Shown here piece after piece: positions 1-8,883 of a stretch of DNA of 64,000 nucleotides; positions within the stretch are counted from its first letter, which is position 1; each line of letters begins with the position of its first letter. This DNA is from Runella limosa DSM 17973 (GTDB taxonomy: Bacteria > Bacteroidota > Bacteroidia > Cytophagales > Spirosomataceae). The notes under the pieces were generated by a model. The model was not told the DNA's origin, searched no databases, and saw nothing but the letters and a program-made list of their open reading frames with translations. Where the stretch lies: NCBI RefSeq assembly GCF_000482465.1, contig NZ_KI519420.1:822343-886342 (forward strand), given 5' to 3'. The position numbers and the translations under genes were made by a program.

Positions 1-1064
1 CGGGGGGATTTCGTTTTGAGTTTACGACCGATTACTTTAAAATGAGGCTTTTTCGGCCTTGGAACACCAACAACATCTTGAGCTATCAAAGTATTATGCT
101 GGGAGGCGAAGGTTATACACCCTACATTAGGTTTCAGAAAGATGAAGTAGAAGCCGCCACTCGCCAACAGTTAGTTGTTGATGCCAATACGGGCTATTTT
201 ACCCCGCAATCAATGAGTGTCGTGAGCAGATACATGGATTCTATTCAAACCCGTACTGACAGGCCCTTTGCGTCGTTTCAGTACATCGCGCGCGGGAAAT
301 ACCGACTCAATCAGCACGGACATTGGCGTTCAAGAAGCTTTTTTAAACTCGGAATCATTGGGGGTAATATTGGTAAAAATCTACAAGCCATCATTCACCA
401 AGACCTTACGGTAGGTTCGATTAGGGTGATGAACTGGGAAAAACAAATAGCTAATGGCGGGCGGTTGGGCTTTAATATTGACCACCACGTAGATTTGATG
501 TTGTTGTCGCCCGAGAGTACCGTTTTCAAAAAAGAAAAATACTTAGACTCTACCTACAAAAAGAAGCCATATAGCCTCAATGTGTATTTACCCGTTGAAA
601 TTCATACGGGTTCAGAACTCGATGCTTGGGGAGTAGGAGTGGGGGTTTCTAACCGAAATTTTAAAGATAGAAGTGGAACAAACGACCTTAAATTGGATAA
701 TAACCGTAGCCAACCTTGGTATCAGCGGTGGTATAATAACTGTACGATTTCTACTGAATTGCGTTACAGAAATGTCATCCATAATTCGATGCTCGAAGGG
801 GTGGGGTGGTTTAAAACTTGGGAGGATGATGTGTTTGACAACGAGGCACCAACTGTGTATAAATTACGCGCAAGCGAAGTAAATCGTCATTTATTGACGT
901 GGGATTGTTTCATCGGCATTAGGTTCTATAAGGTATCGGTTTATTACATGCAGACGCGTACATTGAATGCAGAATTCAATAAAATGATTTTGAATCAAAA
1001 GTCTCCCGAAAGCAAAGGAAAACCCTACGGATGGGCAAGGATAGGGTTTAATTTCTTGATTTAA
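1..1064 (+). CDS. LpxR-like (DUF2219) outer-membrane lipid A deacylase family protein, 5' end cut by the window
   Basis: The frame is already open at base 3, before the first ATG at 42, so the start lies outside the window. The residue order resembles the LpxR/DUF2219 family, outer-membrane barrels that remove the 3' acyloxyacyl group of lipid A: a TDYF segment near the N-terminus, then a YFTPQS region, a DRPFASFQY stretch, LGIIGGNIG, and an IIHQ segment carrying the probable active-site histidine. The C-terminus ends in alternating hydrophobic residues (RIGFNFLI), as barrels do. In enterobacterial LpxR the N-terminal motif is Asn-Asp; here it reads Thr-Asp, so catalytic identity is unproven. 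The family call is from recognised motif order only. If it is not LpxR, it is still very probably an outer-membrane barrel. Confidence 0.6.
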   Translation, partial: GGFRFEFTTDYFKMRLFRPWNTNNILSYQSIMLGGEGYTPYIRFQKDEVEAATRQQLVVDANTGYFTPQSMSVVSRYMDSIQTRTDRPFASFQYIARGKYRLNQHGHWRSRSFFKLGIIGGNIGKNLQAIIHQDLTVGSIRVMNWEKQIANGGRLGFNIDHHVDLMLLSPESTVFKKEKYLDSTYKKKPYSLNVYLPVEIHTGSELDAWGVGVGVSNRNFKDRSGTNDLKLDNNRSQPWYQRWYNNCTISTELRYRNVIHNSMLEGVGWFKTWEDDVFDNEAPTVYKLRASEVNRHLLTWDCFIGIRFYKVSVYYMQTRTLNAEFNKMILNQKSPESKGKPYGWARIGFNFLI

Positions 1065-1083
1065 GTTTCGGGAAAAAGGTTTT

Positions 1084-1878
1084 TCATTCCTCCAACAGCT
1101 CCGTCTCTACTTCCAGCGAATTGAGGGTTGCATTGCCAAATTGCGTCACCATCGCTACGTCGGCGGCGTCGCGGCCGTAGCCAAGGACAACGCGGTAGCC
1201 GTGGGTTTCTGATTGAACGGCGTCGAAAGTGTACCATTTGTTGCCTACGTATGCCTCAAACCAGGCGTGTAAATCCATAAAATTGAGCTTGTCGAGGTAG
1301 CCAACTGTCATGCGGGCGGGGATGGACAGCGTGCGGCACAAAGCAATGCCCAAATGCGTAAAATCGCGGCAAACACCTACCCGTTGGTAAAAAAGATCCA
1401 AGGCGGTGGTGGCAGAGTTGGTGGTGTTGTATTGGTACTTGATATGTTGATAAATCCAGCGTCTGATGGCTTCTACCTGCTCATAGCCCCAAGAAGCATC
1501 GCCTACGATTTGACTTGCTAAGTTTTGAAGCTCGGGTAAGTCCGACTGACAATAACGGCTGGGAGAAAGATATACCAACGTTTCGGTAGGTAAGTTTTCT
1601 ACCAAAATATAGGGAGGAAAAGGAGCGCTCGGCGCCTCTTCTTCATTGACCAGCACTTCTATTTCGGTGGTAATTGTTAGCTGCCCGACGGGGAGAACGG
1701 CGCGCACGCAATGGTTTTCATAAGAGTCGTTGTAGTTGCTAAAAGGCACCAAAGGGTCGGTGCTAAATTCTTCTTTGAGGACAGATTGTCCTTCTTGACG
1801 TCGGGGACTAAGAAGCATTTGAACGGTTGTAGGGGTGTGTATTTGGTACTTAAATACACTTTTACCTCTTATCTTCAT
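1084..1878 (-). CDS. transglutaminase-like cysteine protease family protein
   Basis: This 264-residue protein has an N-terminal beta-rich domain (about 1-100) followed by a transglutaminase core. The catalytic triad can be placed: Cys170 in GVCRDFTHL, His204 in DLHAWFEAY and Asp219 in YTFDAV. There is no signal peptide, so it is probably cytoplasmic. Proteins of this arrangement are common in bacteria and are thought to act as peptidases or amidases, not cross-linkers; the substrate is unknown. It converges with the LpxR-like gene (19 bp apart). The ATG at 1878 is the only good start. Confidence 0.85.
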   Translation of the reverse strand: MKIRGKSVFKYQIHTPTTVQMLLSPRRQEGQSVLKEEFSTDPLVPFSNYNDSYENHCVRAVLPVGQLTITTEIEVLVNEEEAPSAPFPPYILVENLPTETLVYLSPSRYCQSDLPELQNLASQIVGDASWGYEQVEAIRRWIYQHIKYQYNTTNSATTALDLFYQRVGVCRDFTHLGIALCRTLSIPARMTVGYLDKLNFMDLHAWFEAYVGNKWYTFDAVQSETHGYRVVLGYGRDAADVAMVTQFGNATLNSLEVETELLEE

Positions 1879-1961
1879 GGGTAAGGAAAGTCGAAATAGA
1901 ATTTTGTGTAAAGTACCAAAAAAAACGCAGTTTTAGCATCATTTTCGCTGATTTTTGGTGT

Positions 1962-1994
1962 ATAAAAAAGGCAGGTTCCTTGCGGGCCTGCCTT
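1962..1994 (-). terminator. rho-independent terminator of the ThuA-like gene
   Basis: Read on the minus strand, an 8-bp perfect stem (CCTGCCTT at 1987-1994 pairs with AAGGCAGG at 1968-1975) is followed by a T tract (complement of 1964-1969). It lies 35 bp past the stop of the ThuA-like gene and before the transglutaminase gene. Confidence 0.85.
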
Positions 1995-2028
1995 CTTCGT
2001 GATTGTACTCAGGTGCCAACGTAACCCC

Positions 2029-2790
2029 TTACATTGGTTTCTTTACGGACTTGCGTCCCATGGCGTATTCGATGCCGCCTAAAAGGTGTTGGACAAACAA
2101 TGGTTCTACAAACGATTCGTCGGTGTGGCCGCCACCTGTGTAAAACGAGCGCCCTCCGTCAAATTCACGATACCATATAAACGGGTGATTGACCCCGTTT
2201 GCGCCCCCTTTGTAGGTGCTTTCATCGAGCGTGGCGAGGACTTTAATCCCCAACACAATTTTTTTATAGTTGTATAATTCGTCAAAACGTTTCCAACGGT
2301 CAGGAAGCATCGACGTCGAAGGGTGATTTTGGCTGTGTACCACCACGTCCACGCTTTGCTGTTTGGGGTGGCTTAAAAAGTACGCGCCTACCAACTGATT
2401 GTACCAAGGCCAATCGTATTCGGTATCTGCCGCCGCGTGAATCCCTACGTAACCGCCTCCTCCGCGAATGTATTGCTCAAAAGCAGTTTGTTGAGCATCG
2501 TTGAGGACGTCGCCTGTGGTACTCAAAAACACCACTGCTTTGTATTTTTTTAAGTTTTCGGACGTAAATACGCTGGCATCTTCGGTCGTATCGACGGCGA
2601 ATTTGTTTTGTTCACCAAGCAACATCAACGCCGCCTTTCCTTTAGGAATAGAAGCGTGACGGAATCCCTTGGTTTTGGCAAAAACTAAGATCGCATCTTT
2701 GGTCGTTGATGCGACTTTTTTCTTTTTCTGGGCAAACGAACTTACCGTGAGCGCCAACAAGAAAGCGCAGCAGTAAAACAATCTTGTCAT
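2029..2790 (-). CDS. exported ThuA-like domain protein
   Basis: The protein begins MTRLFYCCAFLLAL with a signal peptide ending near SFAQ; I chose this ATG (2790) over the one 39 bp upstream because it puts the signal peptide at the N-terminus. The rest is a single ThuA-like (trehalose-utilisation, class I glutamine-amidotransferase-like) domain: VFAKTKGFRH, the GGGGYVGIHAAADTEYDWPWY segment, VVVHSQNHPST, and the closing FYTGGGHTDESF. ThuA-like proteins are widespread in Bacteroidota, often exported and linked to sugar or glycan metabolism; no activity can be assigned from sequence. It has its own terminator. Confidence 0.85.
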   Translation of the reverse strand: MTRLFYCCAFLLALTVSSFAQKKKKVASTTKDAILVFAKTKGFRHASIPKGKAALMLLGEQNKFAVDTTEDASVFTSENLKKYKAVVFLSTTGDVLNDAQQTAFEQYIRGGGGYVGIHAAADTEYDWPWYNQLVGAYFLSHPKQQSVDVVVHSQNHPSTSMLPDRWKRFDELYNYKKIVLGIKVLATLDESTYKGGANGVNHPFIWYREFDGGRSFYTGGGHTDESFVEPLFVQHLLGGIEYAMGRKSVKKPM

Positions 2791-2869
2791 AATCTTAATC
2801 TGGTATTTTGGGAAAAAAGACGCGCCCAAATGAAAACTACTATAAAAACTGAGAAGTAGTTGAGAGTTA

Positions 2870-3328
2870 TTATTCGCCCTTCACGGAAGCTTTCTCGTAT
2901 TTTTTGGGGGCATACAAAAAACCAAACGCCTCGGCACCGTCGCGCTCGTGGACTTTGTGGTGAATATAATGCGCCCGAATGATGCGGTTGAGGTAGCGAT
3001 TGCTGGTTTTAAATTTGATTTTTACCCGACGGTGAACAATCACGTCGTGAAAAAGAAAATACCCAATGCCGTACAGGGTAATGCCAAAACCAACGTACAT
3101 CAACCAACGAAGTGATTCCACTTCTGAGCCTACTACGATGAGGGCGGTAGCCGACCCGCCAAAAATAATGCCAAAGAGGTCATTGGTTTCCCACCAGCCT
3201 TTGTGGTGTACGTGGTGCGATTCGTGCCAGTTCCACATGATGCCGTGCATGATGTATTTGTGCGTGAACCAGGCAAAGCCTTCCATAAAAACAAACGTGC
3301 CGAGCACAAGGAGAAAATTGAGTAGCAT
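2870..3328 (-). CDS. crtZ: beta-carotene 3-hydroxylase CrtZ
   Basis: This 152-residue membrane protein of the fatty-acid-hydroxylase superfamily carries the diiron histidine boxes of CrtZ: HKYIMH (H23, H28), HESHHVHH (35-42), FHDVIVH (H94, H99) and HYIHH (H120, H123, H124). CrtZ adds 3-hydroxyl groups to beta-carotene to give zeaxanthin, consistent with pigmented Cytophagales. The length is normal for bacterial CrtZ. No other carotenoid gene is adjacent, so the pathway must be encoded elsewhere. The gene is divergent from the M3 peptidase, 88 bp away. Confidence 0.92.
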   Translation of the reverse strand: MLLNFLLVLGTFVFMEGFAWFTHKYIMHGIMWNWHESHHVHHKGWWETNDLFGIIFGGSATALIVVGSEVESLRWLMYVGFGITLYGIGYFLFHDVIVHRRVKIKFKTSNRYLNRIIRAHYIHHKVHERDGAEAFGFLYAPKKYEKASVKGE

Positions 3329-3416
3329 GGGAAATAAATGTCCGATGTTTTCAGAAAAACCAATTTTTAGGTTCTTTTGTTAGACAACAAAATCAAAACA
3401 TTGCAAATTTAGCTTT

Positions 3417-5138
3417 ATGTCAGCACTTACCATACCGCAGCGCCCGCCCCGTCCGTTTTTGGGCGAGGAATTTTCTTTAACGACTTGGGAGCAGCTTCAG
3501 CCTTTTTACGAAAACCTAAAAAACCGCGTCATTGAATCGACGGACGAACTTCGTCAGTGGTTTTTGGACAAAAGCGAATTAGAATCGTATTTGTCAGAAA
3601 ACTTCGCGTGGCGATACATCCGCATGACCTGCGATACCAGCAGCGAACAATATCAACAGGAATTTAATGATTTTGTGGAAAACTTTCAGCCGCAGCTCAG
3701 TACCTACGGAAATGAGTTGGATAAGAAAGCCTTGGCCAGCCCCTTTTTGAGCGAACTCAAAGACCAAGGTTTTGAGGTGGCGCTGCGCGGAATGAAAAAA
3801 GCGATTGAGATTTTTAGGGAAGAAAATATTCCGTTACAAACCCAAATCCAGACCGAACAAGCCAAATACGGCGCGATTATCGGGGCGATGACGGTGACGA
3901 TAAATGGGGAGGAAATGACGCTCCAAAAAGCGTCGGATATATTACAATCAACCGACCGTGCCCTACGTGAAGAAGCGTGGCAACAAATTCAAACGCGCCG
4001 CTTGACGGATAAAGATACGCTAGACCAATTACTCAATTCCCTTCGTGATTTGCGTCACGAAGTAGCCACCAACGCAGGTTTTGCCAACTTCCGCGATTTC
4101 ATGTTTGCGGCGCTTGGTCGTTTTGATTATACCCCTCAGGACTGTTTCAACTTCCACGAGTCGGTGGCGGAAGCAGTCGTGCCGATGCTCAACGACATGG
4201 CCCAGGAGCGTAAGGAAGCGTTGGCATTAGAAGCGCTTCGTCCGTGGGATTTTAAAGTTGATCCCCAAAACCGCCCACCGCTAAAACCGTTCAGCACGGG
4301 TGATGAGTTACTCGAAAAAACGATCACCTGTTTCACAAACCTTGATCCACAACTCGGTGATTACTTACGGATTATGAAGGCCATGGGGCACCTCGACCTT
4401 GAATCAAGAAAGGGGAAAGCGCCAGGTGGGTACAATTATCCGTTGGAGGAGATTGGGGTGCCGTTTATTTTTATGAATGCTACCTCCAACCTGCGCGATT
4501 TGGTGACGTTGCTGCACGAAGGTGGGCACGCCGTACACAATTTTGTGACGCGCGATTTGATGCTCAATTCGTTTAAAAACCCTCCTGCCGAAGTGGCGGA
4601 ATTGGCCTCGATGAGCATGGAGTTGCTGACGATGGACTATTGGGATGTGTTCTTCGACAATGAAGATGACCTACGCCGCGCTAAAATTCAGCACTTGGAA
4701 TCTATTATCGAAACCTTACCTTGGGTAGCTACGATTGATAAATTCCAACATTGGTTGTATGAGAATCCAACCCATACCGTTGAGCAGCGGCAAGCAGCGT
4801 GGTTGGCGGTTTATGAACAATTTAGCGACTCCATAACCGACTGGAACGGACTCGAAGACGCAAAGAAATACATTTGGCAAAAACAGCTCCACATTTATGA
4901 AGTGCCGTTTTACTACATCGAATACGGCATGGCGCAGCTAGGAGCCGTAGGGGTGTGGCGAAACTACAAACAAAACCCACAAAAGGGTCTCGAAGGCTAC
5001 TTAAACGCCTTGAAATTGGGTTACACCGTTCCGATTAGCCAGATTTACGCCGCAGCTAACGTTCCTTTCGATTTCTCAAAAGGCTACATTACCGAATTGA
5101 TGAATTTTGTAAAAGAAGAACTGACGAAGTTGAAATAA
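3417..5138 (+). CDS. M3 family oligoendopeptidase (PepF-like)
   Basis: This is a cytoplasmic zinc metallopeptidase of 573 residues with the M3 signature HEGGH (H367, E368, H371) inside TLLHEGGHAVHNF; the third ligand is expected in EVAELASMSMELL about 25 residues on. There is no signal peptide. The N-terminal two thirds are helical, as in oligoendopeptidase F and thimet-type enzymes, which degrade short peptides inside a closed channel. It appears to be a single-gene unit; the inverted repeat 15 bp beyond its stop may act as its 3' end. Confidence 0.93.
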   Translation: MSALTIPQRPPRPFLGEEFSLTTWEQLQPFYENLKNRVIESTDELRQWFLDKSELESYLSENFAWRYIRMTCDTSSEQYQQEFNDFVENFQPQLSTYGNELDKKALASPFLSELKDQGFEVALRGMKKAIEIFREENIPLQTQIQTEQAKYGAIIGAMTVTINGEEMTLQKASDILQSTDRALREEAWQQIQTRRLTDKDTLDQLLNSLRDLRHEVATNAGFANFRDFMFAALGRFDYTPQDCFNFHESVAEAVVPMLNDMAQERKEALALEALRPWDFKVDPQNRPPLKPFSTGDELLEKTITCFTNLDPQLGDYLRIMKAMGHLDLESRKGKAPGGYNYPLEEIGVPFIFMNATSNLRDLVTLLHEGGHAVHNFVTRDLMLNSFKNPPAEVAELASMSMELLTMDYWDVFFDNEDDLRRAKIQHLESIIETLPWVATIDKFQHWLYENPTHTVEQRQAAWLAVYEQFSDSITDWNGLEDAKKYIWQKQLHIYEVPFYYIEYGMAQLGAVGVWRNYKQNPQKGLEGYLNALKLGYTVPISQIYAAANVPFDFSKGYITELMNFVKEELTKLK

Positions 5139-5152
5139 AACTGATTTTGGAG

Positions 5153-5221
5153 TGTCGAGTGCAGAGGGCAGAATGTCGAACAAGTGGATTTAATTCGACA
5201 TTCTGCACTCTGCATTCGACA
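5153..5221. repeat. 28-bp inverted repeat, copy 1 of a family flanking the ABC permease gene
   Basis: The left arm (5153-5180) and right arm (5194-5221) match at 26 of 28 positions around a 13-nt loop ending GGATTTAA. The right arm is identical to that of the second copy at 7818-7845. It sits between the M3 peptidase stop and the permease promoter. Confidence 0.9.
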
Positions 5222-5267
5222 TTTTATGACGGATATTCATCCCATTTTTAGCCCAATTTACCCCATT

Positions 5268-5301
5268 TTTGTATTTAACTTCCAATAGTTCAGTACACTT
5301 G
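5268..5301 (+). promoter_or_regulatory. candidate Bacteroidota promoter of the permease gene
   Basis: TTTG at 5268-5271 is followed after 22 nt by TACACTTG (5294-5301), one mismatch from TAnnTTTG. The position, 40 bp before the ATG at 5341, suits a promoter. The spacer is slightly long. Confidence 0.45.
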
Positions 5302-5340
5302 CGATAAGAAATTAGTATAGAACTAACTAAACCTTGGGCT

Positions 5341-7761
5341 ATGATTGGAAGCTACATTAAAACATCACGCCGCAATTTATTGCGCAATAAGCTATTCTCT
5401 TTCATCAACATTGTTGGTCTTGCCATCAGTATGTCGGTGGGGTTGCTTTTAATCGCTTTTGTGCTGGATCTTTATTCGTACGATAAGTTTCACGATAAGG
5501 GCGACAGAATCTACCGTCTCACCAACATTGGGACGGTCAATGGGGAACAAAGCGGTAAATACGCTGCCACCTCGATAAAGGTGGGAAAACTCATTCAGGA
5601 AAAAGTGGCAGGGGCTGAAGAGGTGGCGATTGTTGGGAATGACTTTTCACAAGACGCCAAAGTGGGAGCTCATGTGCTTCCTATCAAGGGTTTTTGGGCA
5701 ACCCCGTCGTTTTTCAACGTATTTAGCTTCTCGATGCGAGCAGGAAGTGTAGCAACTGCTCTGAAAGAACCGTATTCGATTGTGCTAACAGAAACCGCTG
5801 CCCGAAAGCTTTTTGGCCGCGAAGATGTGCTTGGGGAGGCAGTTAGGTTTGATACCCTCAATTACCAAGTGACAGGAGTCATGCAGGATGTCCCGTTTTT
5901 TTCGCATATTCATTTTGAGGCGTTAGTTTCTCTATCAACGGCCGAACAGCTCAACAAAGGCAAGAGTTTGGATCAATGGCTTGGCAAATGGTCTAATTAC
6001 GTGTATCTTTTACTGCCTGAAAACGGCGATGTTGCGACGGTTCAGTCGCAGCTAGAAACGGTGGCGAAAGAAGAAAACCTCACTAATGACAATACAAAGA
6101 TAAAACTTGAACTTCTTCCCTTGTACAATATTGTGGTGGGCGAAACGCTCCGCCGAACCGAGGGCGGGCCTGGTGCGGTGGGGCCTCACATGCCGCCCAT
6201 GGTTTTGTGGATACTTGTGGGGCTTGCTTTGGTGGTGATTTTATCGGCCTGTTTCAACTATACCAACCTTTCGATTGCTCGTGCCATGCGCCGTTTCAAA
6301 GAAGTGGGGCTCCGCAAAGCGATTGGGGCAGGGAAAAGTGAGGTACGGCAACAGTTTTTGGTAGAAGCCATTATGATTTCGCTGGCAGCGCTGGTGTTGT
6401 CTTTTGTCCTATTCATTATTCTGCGGCCGATACTGATTAGCCTAGCCCCCGAAATGCAACAAACGGTACAACTTGAACTCACGCCGTGGATGGTACTAGC
6501 TTTTGTCCTTTTTTCGGTAACGGTGGGTCTTATGGCAGGTTTTATGCCTGCGTTGTTCTTTTCAAAAGTCAGTGCGATGAGTGCTCTTCGAAACGTGTCG
6601 AACGTGAAGGTATTCAAACACCTTACCCTAAGGCGAGCCCTTGTGGTGGTTCAGTACACCCTCACTTTGATATTTATTACAACTACGGCCGTTGGGTATG
6701 TGCAGTACAAAAACATCCTTTCTTTTGACTTGGGGTTCAGTACCGAAAACATTCTCAACATTGACATGCAGGGTAACCGACCCGATGCCTTTGTCAAACA
6801 ACTGAGCGAAATGCCCGAAGTGACTGCTTTGTCGCGGTCGGTCATTGTGACAAGCGTGGGGAATGCTTGGGGAGGTTTTGTCAAGTACCAAAATTCCCTC
6901 GACTCGGCGCTGGTGATGACCAATAACGTGGACGAAAACTACCTAACCTTGCATGCGTACCAACTTATTGCGGGGGGAAGTTTTAAGACGCACCCCACTA
7001 CCTCAATGGCGGCCACCGAAATGATTGTGAACCAGCAGTTTTTAAAACGATTTAACATTGGCCAAAACAACCCCGAAAAAGCAATTGGCCAAGTGGTAAC
7101 ATTTACCAATTTTCAGGGGACTCGCAAAGTAGAAATCGTGGGCGTAATGAAAGATTTTCACTATGGCAAAGTCGATAATCTGATTGAACCCGTTGCTTTT
7201 ATGCACTGGACGCCCGAGGATAGAGCCGTCGTCAATGTAAAAATCAAAAGCACCGATTTGCTGGCAACAAAGGCCAAAATAGAGGCAGCGTGGAAGGGGC
7301 TAGACCGAGTACATCCTTTGGCGGCAAAATTTTATGACGAAGAAATTGAAGAAGCCTACAGTGAGTTTTCTACACTGCTCAAAATCATTGGTTTCCTTGC
7401 ATTTTTAGCGATATCTATTGCTTCCATGGGTTTGTTTGGAATGGTGGCTTACACTACCGAAACACGGTTGAAAGAGATAAGTGTTCGCAAAGTAATGGGG
7501 GCTACGTCGAGCCATCTTATTTATGTGCTTAGTCGTGGGTTTCTCTTTCAGTTGCTGCTTTCGGCGGGTATAGCTTTGCCTGTTACGTATGTTTTCTTTG
7601 AACGCTTTGTACTCACCAATTTTCCCTACCATACACCTGTGCAGGTGGTTGAGTTGCTGGCGGGATTATTGGTAGTATTGTTGATTGCTTTTCTGATGAT
7701 TGGCTCGCAAACGCTCAAAGCAGCAAGAAGCAACCCCGCTGAAGTGTTGAAAAATGAATAA
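5341..7761 (+). CDS. FtsX/MacB-type ABC transporter permease
   Basis: This 806-residue inner-membrane protein has the layout of Bacteroidota tandem MacB-PCD/FtsX permeases: an N-terminal helix (about 20-42, FINIVGLAISMSVG), a large periplasmic domain (45-280), three helices (about 285-410) including the FtsX core FNYTNLSIARAMRRFKEVGL, then a second helix, second periplasmic domain and three final helices ending KAARSNPAEVLKNE. Such permeases act with a separate MacB-like ATPase in export or mechanotransmission. No ATPase gene is adjacent, so its partner is elsewhere. It is a lone gene bracketed by two copies of the same inverted repeat. Confidence 0.9.
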   Translation: MIGSYIKTSRRNLLRNKLFSFINIVGLAISMSVGLLLIAFVLDLYSYDKFHDKGDRIYRLTNIGTVNGEQSGKYAATSIKVGKLIQEKVAGAEEVAIVGNDFSQDAKVGAHVLPIKGFWATPSFFNVFSFSMRAGSVATALKEPYSIVLTETAARKLFGREDVLGEAVRFDTLNYQVTGVMQDVPFFSHIHFEALVSLSTAEQLNKGKSLDQWLGKWSNYVYLLLPENGDVATVQSQLETVAKEENLTNDNTKIKLELLPLYNIVVGETLRRTEGGPGAVGPHMPPMVLWILVGLALVVILSACFNYTNLSIARAMRRFKEVGLRKAIGAGKSEVRQQFLVEAIMISLAALVLSFVLFIILRPILISLAPEMQQTVQLELTPWMVLAFVLFSVTVGLMAGFMPALFFSKVSAMSALRNVSNVKVFKHLTLRRALVVVQYTLTLIFITTTAVGYVQYKNILSFDLGFSTENILNIDMQGNRPDAFVKQLSEMPEVTALSRSVIVTSVGNAWGGFVKYQNSLDSALVMTNNVDENYLTLHAYQLIAGGSFKTHPTTSMAATEMIVNQQFLKRFNIGQNNPEKAIGQVVTFTNFQGTRKVEIVGVMKDFHYGKVDNLIEPVAFMHWTPEDRAVVNVKIKSTDLLATKAKIEAAWKGLDRVHPLAAKFYDEEIEEAYSEFSTLLKIIGFLAFLAISIASMGLFGMVAYTTETRLKEISVRKVMGATSSHLIYVLSRGFLFQLLLSAGIALPVTYVFFERFVLTNFPYHTPVQVVELLAGLLVVLLIAFLMIGSQTLKAARSNPAEVLKNE

Positions 7762-7776
7762 AACGAAGGTGAATAA

Positions 7777-7845
7777 TGTCGAGGGCAGAGTGCAAAATGT
7801 CGAATAGGCGGATTTAATTCGACATTCTGCACTCTGCATTCGACA
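7777..7845. repeat. 28-bp inverted repeat, copy 2
   Basis: Left arm 7777-7804 and right arm 7818-7845 are separated by 13 nt ending GGATTTAA. The right arm is identical to 5194-5221; the left arm has a few changes. It lies in the 96-bp convergent gap after the permease gene, where it may also end transcription. Confidence 0.88.
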
Positions 7846-7857
7846 CTCTAAATTGGC

Positions 7858-8850
7858 TTAATTTTTGGGCTTTGCAATGGGTTTGAAGCGCACTTCAGTT
7901 GTATAGACTGCGTCATTGATAGCGTCTAAATAGGGAGAAGAGGGAAACTCTTTCTGAAAGCGTTCCAAAAGTGGCTTAAAGTTGGTCGGTTTGCGGTTCA
8001 TTCCTACGGTCATACGGGCAAAAAGCGAGCGGTGGGTCAGCTGGGCTAGGGTCAACTCGCGCGTATGAGGGAGGTGTTGTAGCCCTTCCGAAAGCGTATC
8101 GTAAGACTTTTCCCATTGGCTGCTGTCGGCAATCACAAATACCCCTCGCACCATACCCATGTCTAAACTCGTTCCCAAAAAATGCTGGTTAACAGACGAG
8201 ATATACAAATCCGCGATGCGGGCATCGTCTGAAAGGAGTTTAAACGGCGGTTTTTCGTTGATGTACAGTTCACCCTGCGACCGAATGTGCGCTTGTTTAC
8301 GAATATATTTTTGCCCTTCAATGGACGCCATGACGTAGGTGTTCACAAACGAATGGGTAGTATCACACGTTCGTTGGAAGCGCTCCCAATACTGATCCGC
8401 GAGGTCATTGACGATGGTGCTATAATTATCCAACGACATGTGCCTCACCAGCGGTTTATCGGCCAAAGAATCTCGTCCAAGAAGCATACTTTCGTATAAA
8501 AAATGATGCAAAGCTCCTGTACGCCCCTGAACCTGAGGTGACTGGGTACGACTTGGGTTGCAAAAAACGAGGGTGTCGTTGGGCGACAAAATAAAATCAA
8601 CCCGATAACCAAGGCAATCAATGGAAACTTTCTGGGGTGTTTCTAAACGAATATCGGTTTCAAAGTTGCCGTGATTATCCGTATGCCCTTTCGCAATTGA
8701 ACTCGACGAATAGAAGGAGTTTGAGAGTCTGATTGAAATTTGGTATTGGGAAGATGGAAAGCCCTCAAAATGCCCCCGAATGTGGACATTGGGTTGCGCA
8801 AGGCACTGCATCGCTCCCAATAACAACGTACACAAAAATCGCATCTTCAT
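7858..8850 (-). CDS. exported protein of unknown function, short paralogue of the protein at 38463
   Basis: The protein has a signal peptide (FLCTLLLGAMQCLAQ) and a beta-rich N-terminal domain (about 20-110), then a helical region. It is clearly related to the 464-residue protein at 38463-39857: both contain FLY..., GxDSL..(K/R)PL, an LA(D/E)xxWER segment followed by a TxDT segment, and a common middle region. The other copy continues into a thioredoxin-like domain, whereas this one stops at about 330. The N-terminal domain resembles the DUF4369-type region found before TlpA-like domains in Bacteroidota. The function is unknown. It is followed (minus strand) by the inverted repeat at 7777-7845. 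Confidence 0.75.
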   Translation of the reverse strand: MKMRFLCTLLLGAMQCLAQPNVHIRGHFEGFPSSQYQISIRLSNSFYSSSSIAKGHTDNHGNFETDIRLETPQKVSIDCLGYRVDFILSPNDTLVFCNPSRTQSPQVQGRTGALHHFLYESMLLGRDSLADKPLVRHMSLDNYSTIVNDLADQYWERFQRTCDTTHSFVNTYVMASIEGQKYIRKQAHIRSQGELYINEKPPFKLLSDDARIADLYISSVNQHFLGTSLDMGMVRGVFVIADSSQWEKSYDTLSEGLQHLPHTRELTLAQLTHRSLFARMTVGMNRKPTNFKPLLERFQKEFPSSPYLDAINDAVYTTEVRFKPIAKPKN

Positions 8851-8883
8851 TTGGTGTAAATAAATAGTGATTAAGGGTCAATT

